Positions 41,696 to 50,125 of a DNA stretch of 64,000 nt are shown in pieces. Under the pieces are notes generated by a model. It had not been told where the DNA came from. It was given only the letters and a program-made list of their open reading frames with translations, and did no database searches. Positions within the stretch are counted from its first letter, which is position 1. Each line of letters starts with the position of its first letter. The DNA comes from Rhizobium sp. BK313 (GTDB lineage Bacteria; Pseudomonadota; Alphaproteobacteria; Rhizobiales; Rhizobiaceae). The position numbers were made by a program, and so were the translations under genes. The stretch spans positions 2,232,001 to 2,296,000 of the forward strand of contig NZ_JACHZQ010000001.1 in the NCBI RefSeq assembly GCF_014193655.1. The letters are read 5' to 3'.

Positions 41696-42583
41696 ATGAT
41701 CTCCGCCAACGATCTCACCCCAGCCGAACTTGCCGCCCTTCTGCATTTTCATGTGGAGGCCGGTGCCGAGTGGCTGCTCGAAGAGGAAGCGGTCGATCGC
41801 TTTGCCGAATTCGAGGTGATGAAGGCCACTCGCCAAGGCGCCCGGGCAGTCCAGCCGCGCGTCGAGGTAGCGCCGCCTGCGACACCGCCGGCTGTGCAGG
41901 CGGAACGTCGTCAGGCGGCACAGCCGACCGCCTCTGCGATGCCGCCGCGAAACGCACCGGCCATCCCTGACGAGCAAGCTATCGAACAGGCTCGGTTTGC
42001 GGCCGAAAGCGCACGGTCTTTGAGCGAACTCAAGACGGCGCTGGAGGCCTTCAACGGCTGCAATCTGAAAAACAGCGCCCGCTCGACAATCTTTGCTAGC
42101 GGCACCGCCGAAGGCCGAATCATGGTGATCGGCCCGATGCCGAGCGCCGATGATGACCGCGAAGGCACGCCCTTTGCCGGGCGAACCGGACAGTTACTCG
42201 ACAAAATGCTGGCCGCCATCGGTTTACAGCGCGACGGCATCCTGCTCACCAATATCATTCCGTGGCGACCACCGGGCAACCGTGCACCCTCTGCGCCGGA
42301 AATCGAGATATGCCGTCCCTTCATCGAACGGCAGATCGCGCTCGCAGAGCCGAAGGCCTTGCTGCTGCTTGGCAATTTTACCGCGCGCCACTTCTTTGAA
42401 AGCAACGAAACGATTCATGGCCTCCGCGGGCAATGGCGAGAAGTGACGATATCCGGCCGGCCGATATCAGCGATTGCCAGCCTCCATCCGCAGGAATTGC
42501 TGACTGCTCCTATCAATAAGCGATTGGCCTGGAACGATCTTTTGATGTTCAAAAGTCGTTTTGACGCCGAGCTTTCAGTCTAA
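41696..42583 (+). CDS. Uracil-DNA glycosylase superfamily protein (UdgA/family 4-like) with altered motif 1
   Basis: 295 residues. A ~110-residue variable, Ala/Pro-rich N-terminal region precedes the UDG domain (LKTALEAFNGCNLKNSARST, DDREGTPFAGRTGQLLDKML, LTNIIPWRPPGNRAPSAPEI, SLHPQELL). The usual family-4/5 motif 1 (GEAPG or GLAPG) is replaced by GPMPS. A first Fe-S-type Cys is present (NGCNLK). Motif 2 is SLHPQELL with the HP pair. The family excises uracil from DNA; because motif 1 is changed, activity or specificity is uncertain. Confidence 0.82.
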   Translation: MISANDLTPAELAALLHFHVEAGAEWLLEEEAVDRFAEFEVMKATRQGARAVQPRVEVAPPATPPAVQAERRQAAQPTASAMPPRNAPAIPDEQAIEQARFAAESARSLSELKTALEAFNGCNLKNSARSTIFASGTAEGRIMVIGPMPSADDDREGTPFAGRTGQLLDKMLAAIGLQRDGILLTNIIPWRPPGNRAPSAPEIEICRPFIERQIALAEPKALLLLGNFTARHFFESNETIHGLRGQWREVTISGRPISAIASLHPQELLTAPINKRLAWNDLLMFKSRFDAELSV

Positions 42584-42654
42584 TTTTTCATCAATGTTAA
42601 CGGAAGATGAAATTTGCTATGCGTCCTTTGCATGGCAGCGTTCCAACTGTGCGC

Positions 42655-42681
42655 ATTGCAGAATCAATGCTGCACTGCAAT
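42655..42681. promoter_or_regulatory. ATTGCA / TGCAAT inverted repeat upstream of a small ORF
   Basis: ATTGCA at 42655-42660 and TGCAAT at 42676-42681 are an inverted pair 15 bases apart, about 45 bases before the small ORF at 42725. A regulatory site is possible; nothing further supports it. Confidence 0.25.
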
Positions 42682-42724
42682 ATAGACAGTGTGTCTTGGG
42701 AGGAACTTGAAAGGAACCAAGGCC

Positions 42725-42916
42725 ATGACTGCTCGCTTCCGTCCTATCCATTGCGGGTTTGATACCCTGCGCCGCGCCCTTGAACCTGCGCGCGCCACCA
42801 ACGGCCATCGTAGCCTCGGCATTGCCGCCAATGAGCAGATGACTGCTCGCGGTACCGGGATTTCTGCCCGTGTCGCCCGCCCGACCGCGATATTCGCCGA
42901 TTTTCGCGAGTGCTGA
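42725..42916 (+). CDS. Small hypothetical protein, 63 aa
   Basis: ATG with GAAAGGAACCAAGGCC upstream. The product is basic (Arg-rich) and soluble: MTARFRPIHCGFDTLRRALE then a repeat of MTARGTGISARVARP. Codon use is GC-rich at third positions, like its neighbours. No family is recognised. Overlapping minus-strand frames exist but lack ribosome-binding sites. Confidence 0.4.
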   Translation: MTARFRPIHCGFDTLRRALEPARATNGHRSLGIAANEQMTARGTGISARVARPTAIFADFREC

Positions 42917-43018
42917 CCAACGGAAAAGCTGAGACAAATCAAAGCTTAGCTTTGCAATTTGTACAAGCCAGGTTTTCCGAATTGTGTATTGATACACCAC
43001 AAAATCCGCTACAGCATC

Positions 43019-43213
43019 ATGCGTGATTTTGTTTCCAGGGATTGCATCTTGTCTTCAGGCTTGCGTTCATTTTTCACTCTTCTCGACTCCGTGGGGCATA
43101 TCGGCTCAGCGGTGCGCGCCGCGGAGGAATTCGAGCGCTCCCGCGGCCTGCGCAAGGCTGGCAAGAGCGACCTAAGCCCTACACAGGCAGCGGCTGTGGG
43201 CATACCTTTATAA
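43019..43213 (+). CDS. Small hypothetical protein, 64 aa
   Basis: The C-terminal part (SFFTLLDSVGHIGSAVRAAE then FERSRGLRKAG) looks like a real amphipathic helical peptide and is followed by a strong terminator. The start is uncertain: ATG 43019 lacks a clear ribosome-binding site, and a TTG a little downstream or an ATG further upstream is possible. No family is recognised. Confidence 0.5.
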   Translation: MRDFVSRDCILSSGLRSFFTLLDSVGHIGSAVRAAEEFERSRGLRKAGKSDLSPTQAAAVGIPL

Positions 43214-43220
43214 GTTGGGA

Positions 43221-43251
43221 AAGGGCGGGATCAACGATCCCGCCCTTTTTT
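43221..43251 (+). terminator. Rho-independent terminator after the 64-aa ORF
   Basis: Perfect 10-bp stem AAGGGCGGGA / TCCCGCCCTT with a 7-base loop, followed by TTTT. Its strength supports a real transcript ending here. Confidence 0.92.
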
Positions 43252-43288
43252 GCTTCGGATTTTCATCAGAGATTTTCATGAAGAGCAG

Positions 43289-43315
43289 CGCCGGGCTTAG
43301 CCCGGCGTTTTTTTT
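43289..43315. terminator. Terminator facing the convergent winged-helix gene
   Basis: Perfect stem CGCCGGGC / GCCCGGCG with a TTA loop and eight T on the plus strand. It lies 9 bases from the stop of the minus-strand gene at 43324, so it probably insulates both directions. Confidence 0.85.
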
Positions 43316-43323
43316 GCGCTTCA

Positions 43324-44196
43324 TTATTCTGAAACGGTGCCCGCCTTTACAGACTGCGCCCACGTGAAAGCTTCATCCACAGCAGCGAGTTTCACGGCCT
43401 GCCACCGGCAATATTCGTCGAGAAAGTCACGAGACATCCACAGACGTGTCTTCTTCGGTTCGTCATACCAGCCAAGACTGCCGCCATCGGCAGCCTTACG
43501 CAATAGACGCTGCAGATGAGTGCGCGACATCATGAACTGCGCGGCGATTGCGCGTGTGTCGATGCGGCCGAGATTGACGCGCCCGTCCGTTTCCATACTC
43601 AGATCCACCCGGGAGATGAGATGGTCCATCACCAGGCCGCCCGCCTCCGTCCAGAGAAATAGGCCGACACGCTCCGGCGGCTCGCGCCAGGCGGCCACCT
43701 CCAGACAGCGGCGCGCCATACGCGGCTGCGCCAGATCGACCAGCTCTGGATGAGCGGCAAGTGCGGCGGCACGGCCACCATTGTCAAGCAGGTCGAGTGC
43801 GGCGAGATTGGCGAGATACCAACTTATCATTGCGGCGTGACTGACCTCGGCCGGCTCGTAGCGGCGTGGACGTCGGACAGCGCCAGCGGCGGGAGCAATG
43901 AAGCGATACGTCAGCAGTTCCTCGATATAGCTCAGCACGGTGTTGCGGCTAGCGACGCGGTAATGTGTGATGACATCACGAAGCTTGACAACGGTCAGGC
44001 CGGAGCCGGGTACGGTTGGATCGTATTCGAGATGAAGTGCATAGGCAGTTTGGGTCAGAAGCCAGCGCTGTTGTGAAGCCAACAGACGTGCGATCCGCGG
44101 TCCACTGTCGTAACGGTCCCGCAGTGCCTCCGCCAAAAAACGCAGAGAGGATATGAATTCGGGATGGCGAACAAGTTGCTCGACGGAAAAGCTCAA
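43324..44196 (-). CDS. Putative winged-helix DNA-binding regulator, rhizobial conserved type
   Basis: A 290-residue soluble protein without a named family that I can assign. Two regions look like helix-turn-helix: VKLRDVITHYRVASRNTVLS (residues ~70-90) and TRAIAAQFMMSRTHLQRLLR (~210-230), the latter resembling an AraC/Fis-type recognition helix. No receiver or ligand-binding domain is recognised. It is divergent from an MFS gene, and the 338 bases between them carry two perfect palindromes, which fits a regulator near its operators. Confidence 0.7.
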   Translation of the reverse strand: MSFSVEQLVRHPEFISSLRFLAEALRDRYDSGPRIARLLASQQRWLLTQTAYALHLEYDPTVPGSGLTVVKLRDVITHYRVASRNTVLSYIEELLTYRFIAPAAGAVRRPRRYEPAEVSHAAMISWYLANLAALDLLDNGGRAAALAAHPELVDLAQPRMARRCLEVAAWREPPERVGLFLWTEAGGLVMDHLISRVDLSMETDGRVNLGRIDTRAIAAQFMMSRTHLQRLLRKAADGGSLGWYDEPKKTRLWMSRDFLDEYCRWQAVKLAAVDEAFTWAQSVKAGTVSE

Positions 44197-44534
44197 GCGG
44201 GCCTCCTTATGGCGCCCTTCTAAAATACGAAACGGAAGGAATTGTTCTAAATTTTTTGGATAAATCTGCCGCCACAGACCACAGCCCCGGAATCACATAG
44301 CATGCTATAATTGTGTAAAAACACTGCTATCGCAAGAAGTTAAACAAATAATTTAACTTTAAAACCATTCTTTCTCCATCATCTTTTCCCATGACCGGGC
44401 GCGACGGCGGGACACAGAATAACCACCCGCGTCACATGCCGTCGCGATTGATCGCGCATCGTTGCTGCGTTAGAGCAAGATGCGCTTTCGCAATCCGCAG
44501 CCCCTTCAATCCAATCGACCGGAATCCCGCTCCA
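44197..44534. promoter_or_regulatory. AT-rich divergent region with two perfect palindromes
   Basis: Separates the winged-helix gene from the MFS gene. It contains the 12-bp palindrome ATAGCATGCTAT (44297-44308) and AGTTAAA-CAAATAA-TTTAACT (44338-44358). Base composition is much more AT-rich than the flanking genes between 44200 and 44380. No gene is seen. The palindromes are candidate operators. Confidence 0.55.
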
Positions 44535-45773
44535 ATGCTGGCCAGCCTCGTCTCGATCGCCAGTCTGATGTTATCAACGCTGTTGATGATGGTCGGCTAT
44601 GGCTTGATGAACTTCGTCGTTCCGATCCGCTCTGTGGCGGAAGGCTGGTCGACCTTCACCATTTCGGTGATTGCCACCGGGTACACCTTCGGCTTCACCA
44701 TATCCTGCATCATCACACCGCGTTTCGTGCAACGGGTGGGACATGTGCGGGTGTTCGGCGCTCTGATCTCGCTGCTCAGCATCGGCATTCTGCTTTGCGC
44801 ATTGATGGTCGATTGGCGTGCCTGGCTGGTTTTCCGCTGCATCAGCGGCTTCGGTATTGCCGGCGCTTATCTCATCATCGAAAGCTGGCTGAACGAGCGG
44901 GTCACCAACGAAAACCGCGCGACTATCTTCTCGGTCTATATGATCACCTGTTTGGTGGGCTCGATCGGCGGGCAATATCTGGTGCCGCTCGGCGACCCCA
45001 GCAATACTTCCCTTTTCATTCTCTGCGGCGTCATCTTCGCGCTCGCGATGCTGCCGACGGCCCTGTCGACTGCAAAGTCGCCGACGCCGATCCATCAGGC
45101 CAAATTCGACCTTCCGAAGCTTTACCGGCTATCGCCGATCGCCTTCATCGGCTCCCTGCTGTCGGGCGCCCTCTCCGGCACCTGGAGCAGCCTTGGCGGC
45201 GTTTATACCCAGAATATCGGCATGAACACGGCGGAGGGCGCGACGCTGCTGGCCTGCGTGCTCGCCGGCGGCGCAGTATCGCAAATGCCGATCGGCCGCA
45301 TATCGGACCTGATGGACCGCCGCTACGTGATGATCGTTTGCGGCGTTGTCGGCGTCCTTGCCTGCGTCATCATGACGTTGTTCAACGTGCATGCGCAATT
45401 GACGCTCTATATCGCCAGCTTCTTCATCGGCACCGTGCTCTATCCGATCTATGCGCTCAATGTCGCTCATGCCAACGACCGCGCGGCGCCCGACGAATAT
45501 GTCACCATTTCCAGCGGCATCATGCTGCTCTACGGGCTGGGCACGGTGTCCGGCCCGTTGGTCGGCGGCGCGATGATGGAACTCGCCGGCCCGTCCGGCC
45601 TTCTCTGGTTCCTGGCTCTCGCCTTCGCATTGTATGCCGGCTATGCCGGTTGGCGCATCGCCATGCGCAAGGCAAACGAGGGGCGCGTCGAAAAAACGGA
45701 CTTCCAGTCCATACCCCTGCCCGTACGCGGCAGCGAACCCACCGTCCGCCAGCTGCCGTCAACCGCCGACTGA
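44535..45773 (+). CDS. MFS transporter, YcaD-like
   Basis: A 412-residue transporter with about 12 transmembrane segments (first: ASLVSIASLMLSTLLMMVGY). YcaD-type features are PIRSVAEGWSTFTISVIATG, GFTISCIITPRFVQRVGHVR, FGIAGAYLIIESWLNERV and MPIGRISDLMDRRYVMIVCG. The ATG at 44535 removes a long polar N-terminal stretch that would be out of family. The substrate is unknown. A polar C-terminal tail (~35 residues) lies in the cytoplasm. Confidence 0.88.
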   Translation: MLASLVSIASLMLSTLLMMVGYGLMNFVVPIRSVAEGWSTFTISVIATGYTFGFTISCIITPRFVQRVGHVRVFGALISLLSIGILLCALMVDWRAWLVFRCISGFGIAGAYLIIESWLNERVTNENRATIFSVYMITCLVGSIGGQYLVPLGDPSNTSLFILCGVIFALAMLPTALSTAKSPTPIHQAKFDLPKLYRLSPIAFIGSLLSGALSGTWSSLGGVYTQNIGMNTAEGATLLACVLAGGAVSQMPIGRISDLMDRRYVMIVCGVVGVLACVIMTLFNVHAQLTLYIASFFIGTVLYPIYALNVAHANDRAAPDEYVTISSGIMLLYGLGTVSGPLVGGAMMELAGPSGLLWFLALAFALYAGYAGWRIAMRKANEGRVEKTDFQSIPLPVRGSEPTVRQLPSTAD

Positions 45774-45962
45774 TCGGCTCAAAGCTATCGGCCAAGACTT
45801 TTTTTGGTCCAAAAACGGTATGGTTACTCCATAGCGGGCCATATTAACCTTTTTAAAACCATAGCATTTCAATTTAATTTCACCGCAGTCAATAATTCCT
45901 GCGGTGCAACATGTATTTCCGACAGCCACTTCAGTTTTTACTATTTCCGAGGTTTGCATCCG

Positions 45963-47072
45963 ATGACAGCAGCCCAATCGATGGGACGGAGTCCCCAGCA
46001 GCGTGCCGTAACACCGCGCTCTATGCGGGTCGTCACCGACGGCATCGGCAAGGACCTGGAGCGCTTCAGCACCGACAACACCCATGTTGTCAAGCAGATC
46101 AAGCTGCTGGCGATCAACGCGCTCATCGAGGCCGCCCGCGCCGGCGAAACCGGCAAGGGCTTCGCGGTGGTCGCCAACGAGGTACAACGCCTGGCGCAGA
46201 TCGCCACCGATATTGCGAGCAAATTTCAGGATAACGTGCTCGGCCGCATCGGCGTCAGCCGCGACATGGCCGAAGCGCTGGTGGAGGAAATGGAGGGCGT
46301 CCGCCTGACCGATCTGGCCCAGACGCTGGTGCAGCTCATCGTCCGCAATCTCTTCGAGCGTACCGCCGATGTCCGGTGGTGGGCGACCGACACGGCACTG
46401 TGGGAGGCGCTTCAGGACCCGCAGCCGCAGCGCGTGGCTTTCGCTGCCGAGCGGCTGGGCGTTATCAACCGTTTCTATACGGTCTATCTCGATCTCGTCG
46501 TGACCGACATGAAGGGACAGGTCATCGCCTCGGCCAATCCCGCCTACCAGCGCAAGCTCACAGGCGCCAATCTCGCCTCGGACCCCTGGTTCAGGGCGGC
46601 GGCCAGCTGCCGGTCGGGCGATGACTATATTGTCGACGAAGTTCAGCCAAGCGAGTTTCACGACCAGCGCAATGTGCTCGTTTATGCCACCGGTATCCGC
46701 GAAGGCGGACGATCGGATGGCAAACAGATCGGCACGCTGGGTGTCTATTTCGACTGGCAGAACCAAGGGCAGGCGATCGTCGACAAGGAAGCCAACCTCC
46801 CGCCGCAGGTCGCCGAAAAGACTGTGGTGATGCTGCTCGACGGCAAGAGGCGTGTCATTGCCTGCAGCGATCCGAAACTGATGTTCTCGCATTTTGCGCT
46901 TGCCAATCCCGAGGGCATGACGCGGGGTAGCTATTACGACAATAACGGCGCCATCGTCGCATACGCCAAGACGCTCGGCTATGAAGACTATGATGGCCTC
47001 GGATGGTATGGTGTGGTCGTACAGCAAACGGAAGCCGACGACGCGATCAAGGCGGCCTTCAACCTAAAATGA
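45963..47072 (+). CDS. Cytoplasmic MCP hairpin-tip plus Cache-like sensor protein
   Basis: 369 residues, no transmembrane segments or signal peptide. Residues ~30-95 are the conserved tip of chemoreceptor signalling domains ([38 protein letters not shown]). The rest has no full MCP hairpin or HAMP. The C-terminal ~230 residues resemble a Cache/PDC sensor fold ([60 protein letters not shown]). The order, signalling tip first and sensor last, reverses classical receptors. It may bind CheA/CheW or other receptor arrays. Start ATG 45963 has GAGG upstream; a longer in-frame start is unlikely. Confidence 0.8.
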   Translation: MTAAQSMGRSPQQRAVTPRSMRVVTDGIGKDLERFSTDNTHVVKQIKLLAINALIEAARAGETGKGFAVVANEVQRLAQIATDIASKFQDNVLGRIGVSRDMAEALVEEMEGVRLTDLAQTLVQLIVRNLFERTADVRWWATDTALWEALQDPQPQRVAFAAERLGVINRFYTVYLDLVVTDMKGQVIASANPAYQRKLTGANLASDPWFRAAASCRSGDDYIVDEVQPSEFHDQRNVLVYATGIREGGRSDGKQIGTLGVYFDWQNQGQAIVDKEANLPPQVAEKTVVMLLDGKRRVIACSDPKLMFSHFALANPEGMTRGSYYDNNGAIVAYAKTLGYEDYDGLGWYGVVVQQTEADDAIKAAFNLK

Positions 47073-47246
47073 AACGTGACCTTCTTGATCAAATACTTCC
47101 CTCGCCATCACAAATTGTAGTGGTGCGATGATATGACTTTAGCTTTGGTTCAGATTTCGATGTAATGATGCGCGCGGATTTACCGTCTGGAGCGCCGCTC
47201 CGGATCAACGCCGCCCGCCGCAGTAGAAGCCTGATCAGGATAGACC

Positions 47247-49895
47247 ATGCGAACAGACACCGGCCAGATCGTGTATCTGGCAGATTATCGTCCCACCGAC
47301 TTCGTTCTGGAACGCGTGGACCTCACCTTCGAGCTGCATCCGACAGAGACCAAGGTCGAAGCGCGGTTGATCTTCCACCGGCGCGAGGGCACTGACCGAC
47401 AAGCGCCGCTTGTGCTCGACGGTGACGAGCTGACCCTCTCGGGACTGCTGCTCGATCAAGTGGAAGTTCCGGCCGAGCAATACGAGGCGATGGCGGAAAG
47501 TCTGACCGTTCGCGACCTGCCGGAGAGCGCGCCTTTCGAGCTGACGATCACGACCGTCATCAATCCCGAAGCCAATACGCAGTTGATGGGCCTCTACCGC
47601 ACGGGCAGCATCTATTGCACACAGTGCGAGGCCGAGGGCTTCCGCCGCATCACCTATTTCCCCGATCGGCCCGACGTGCTCGCTCCCTACACGGTCAACA
47701 TCATCGCCGATAAAGCCGCAAATCCTCTGCTGCTGTCGAACGGCAATTTCCTCGGTGGCGCCGGTTATGGCGAAGGCAAGCATTTCGCCGCCTGGTTCGA
47801 TCCGCATCCGAAGCCGAGCTATCTCTTCGCGCTCGTCGCCGGCGACCTCGGTGTTGTCGAGGATACGTTCGTTACGGCCTCCGGCCGGGAAGTGGCGCTG
47901 AAGATCTATGTCGAACATGGCAAGGAGCCGCGTGCGGCCTATGCCATGGATGCGCTCAAGCGTTCGATGAAATGGGATGAGGAGCGGTTCGGCCGCGAAT
48001 ACGATCTCGACATCTTCATGATCGTCGCCGTCTCCGATTTCAACATGGGGGCGATGGAGAACAAGGGCCTCAACGTCTTCAACGACAAATACGTCCTTGC
48101 CGATCCGGAAATTGCCACCGATGCCGACTATGCCAATATCGAGGCGATCATCGCGCATGAATATTTCCACAATTGGACCGGCAATCGTATCACCTGCCGC
48201 GATTGGTTCCAGCTTTGCCTCAAGGAAGGCTTGACGGTCTATCGCGACCACGAATTTTCTGCCGATCAGCGCTCGCGGCCGGTCAAGCGCATCGCCGAAG
48301 TCCGCCATCTGAAATCGGAGCAGTTTCCGGAGGACGGTGGGCCGCTTGCTCATCCGGTTCGCCCGACGAAATATCGCGAAATCAACAACTTCTACACGAC
48401 GACGGTCTACGAGAAGGGCAGCGAAGTGACGCGCATGATCGCCACCCTCCTGGGTCGCGATCTGTTCAAGAAGGGCATGGATCTTTATTTCGACCGCCAC
48501 GACGGCCAGGCCGTGACGATCGAGGATTTCGTCAAATGTTTCGAAGACGCCAGCGGCCGCGACCTGACGCAGTTCTCGCTCTGGTATCATCAGGCTGGCA
48601 CGCCGTTGGTGACTGCTTCAGGCGCCTATGACGCGGCAGCCAAGACCTTCACTCTGTCGCTCGAACAGATGGTGCCGGCCACCCCGGGCCAGACGGCCAA
48701 GGAACCGATGCATATTCCGCTGCGCACGGCGCTTTTCGCCGAGGACGGCGCATTGCTGACGCCGACATCGGTGACCGGCGCGGAGCTGACCGACGACGTC
48801 CTGCACCTGACTGCGCGGACGCAGACGGCTGTCTTCCACGGCATTCCTTCGCGACCGGTACTGTCGGTGAATCGTAGCTTCTCGACACCGATCAATCTGC
48901 AATTCAGCCAGAGTGCCGAGGATCTGGCGTCGGTCGCCCGGTATGAGACCGATCATTTCGCCCGCTGGCAGGCGCTGATCGACCTTGGCCTGCCGAACCT
49001 GCTGCAGGCGGCCCGCGATGCCCGGCAGGGCATTCCGGTCACTTGCGACGCAGCCTTCGTCGATGCGCTTTTGGCGGCAGCAAGCGACGAGAGCCTCGAG
49101 CCAGCCTTCCGCGCCCAGGCGCTCGCCCTGCCGAGCGAGGCAGACATTGCCCGCGAGCTCGGCGGCGACAACGATCCCGATGCGATCCATGCCGGTCGTC
49201 AGGCGATCCTCTCACTGATCGCCGAAGCTGGAAAAGGCGTCTTCGCCGGCCTCTACGAGAGCATGCAGACGCCAGGCCCCTTCAGCCCGGACGCAGCCAG
49301 CGCCGGACGGAGGGCATTGCGTAATGCTGCTCTTACCTATCTGTCACAGTCCGACAATGCACCGGCCCGCGCCAAAACGGCCTTCGATGCGGCCAACAAC
49401 ATGACCGATCTCAGCGCAGCTCTGACGATCCTCGCCCACCGCTTCCCGGAGACGGCGGAGGCCAAGGCGGCGCTCGAGAACTTCCACGATCGCTTCACAG
49501 AAAACGCACTGGTCATCGACAAATGGCTTGCCGTCCAGGCGGCCATTCCAGGCGCAGCAACCCTGGAGCGCATCCAGGGTCTGATGGAAACGCCCCTCTT
49601 CAAGCGCACCAATCCGAACCGTATGCGCGCCCTCGTCGGCACCTTCGCCTTTGCCAATCCGACTGGGTTCGGCCGCGCCGACGGCGCCGGCTATCGTTTC
49701 CTCGCTCAGGAAATCCTCGATATCGACCAGCGCAATCCGCAGTTGGCTGCACGAATCCTGACCTCCATGCGCTCCTGGCGCTTGCTGGAGCCTGTTCGCG
49801 CCGATCATGCCCGCTCCGCTTTGATGCAAATCGAACGCGCCGGCAACCTTTCGACCGACGTTCGCGATATTGTGGATCGTATCCTCAAGGAGTGA
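47247..49895 (+). CDS. pepN: Aminopeptidase N (M1 metallopeptidase)
   Basis: An 882-residue cytoplasmic zinc aminopeptidase, full length for the proteobacterial PepN type. The substrate-anchoring motif is FNMGAMENKGLNVFNDKY. The zinc site is IIAHEYFHNWTGNRITCRDW (H-E-x-x-H) with the downstream Glu in KEGLTVYRDHEF. The C-terminal ~450 residues are the Ig-like and helical domains. It trims N-terminal residues from peptides. Start ATG 47247 has TCAGGA upstream. Confidence 0.97.
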   Translation: MRTDTGQIVYLADYRPTDFVLERVDLTFELHPTETKVEARLIFHRREGTDRQAPLVLDGDELTLSGLLLDQVEVPAEQYEAMAESLTVRDLPESAPFELTITTVINPEANTQLMGLYRTGSIYCTQCEAEGFRRITYFPDRPDVLAPYTVNIIADKAANPLLLSNGNFLGGAGYGEGKHFAAWFDPHPKPSYLFALVAGDLGVVEDTFVTASGREVALKIYVEHGKEPRAAYAMDALKRSMKWDEERFGREYDLDIFMIVAVSDFNMGAMENKGLNVFNDKYVLADPEIATDADYANIEAIIAHEYFHNWTGNRITCRDWFQLCLKEGLTVYRDHEFSADQRSRPVKRIAEVRHLKSEQFPEDGGPLAHPVRPTKYREINNFYTTTVYEKGSEVTRMIATLLGRDLFKKGMDLYFDRHDGQAVTIEDFVKCFEDASGRDLTQFSLWYHQAGTPLVTASGAYDAAAKTFTLSLEQMVPATPGQTAKEPMHIPLRTALFAEDGALLTPTSVTGAELTDDVLHLTARTQTAVFHGIPSRPVLSVNRSFSTPINLQFSQSAEDLASVARYETDHFARWQALIDLGLPNLLQAARDARQGIPVTCDAAFVDALLAAASDESLEPAFRAQALALPSEADIARELGGDNDPDAIHAGRQAILSLIAEAGKGVFAGLYESMQTPGPFSPDAASAGRRALRNAALTYLSQSDNAPARAKTAFDAANNMTDLSAALTILAHRFPETAEAKAALENFHDRFTENALVIDKWLAVQAAIPGAATLERIQGLMETPLFKRTNPNRMRALVGTFAFANPTGFGRADGAGYRFLAQEILDIDQRNPQLAARILTSMRSWRLLEPVRADHARSALMQIERAGNLSTDVRDIVDRILKE

Positions 49896-49947
49896 TTTTC
49901 TCCTTGCTTATTGGCGATCAAGGCGGGTGATTTGCATCCGCTTTTTT
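49886..49947 (+). terminator. pepN 3' hairpin and terminator
   Basis: Two hairpins. CAAGGAG / CTCCTTG (49886-49906) spans the stop codon. GCGGGTG / CATCCGC (49923-49941) is followed by six T and is the likely terminator. Confidence 0.82.
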
Positions 49948-50125
49948 CAGCCAGAACGAGTCACGGACATCCGCGCCCTACCATTGCGAGTACAAAAAAC
50001 CACGAAATCGCAGATGGTTAAGAAAGTTTTACCCTTGCCTCTGGACAAGGCGAATCACGAGTGATTCATTAAGACAGATTCGGGCGAGCGGCGCAGCGAA
50101 TCACACGAGGGACAAGGCTAGAGCG

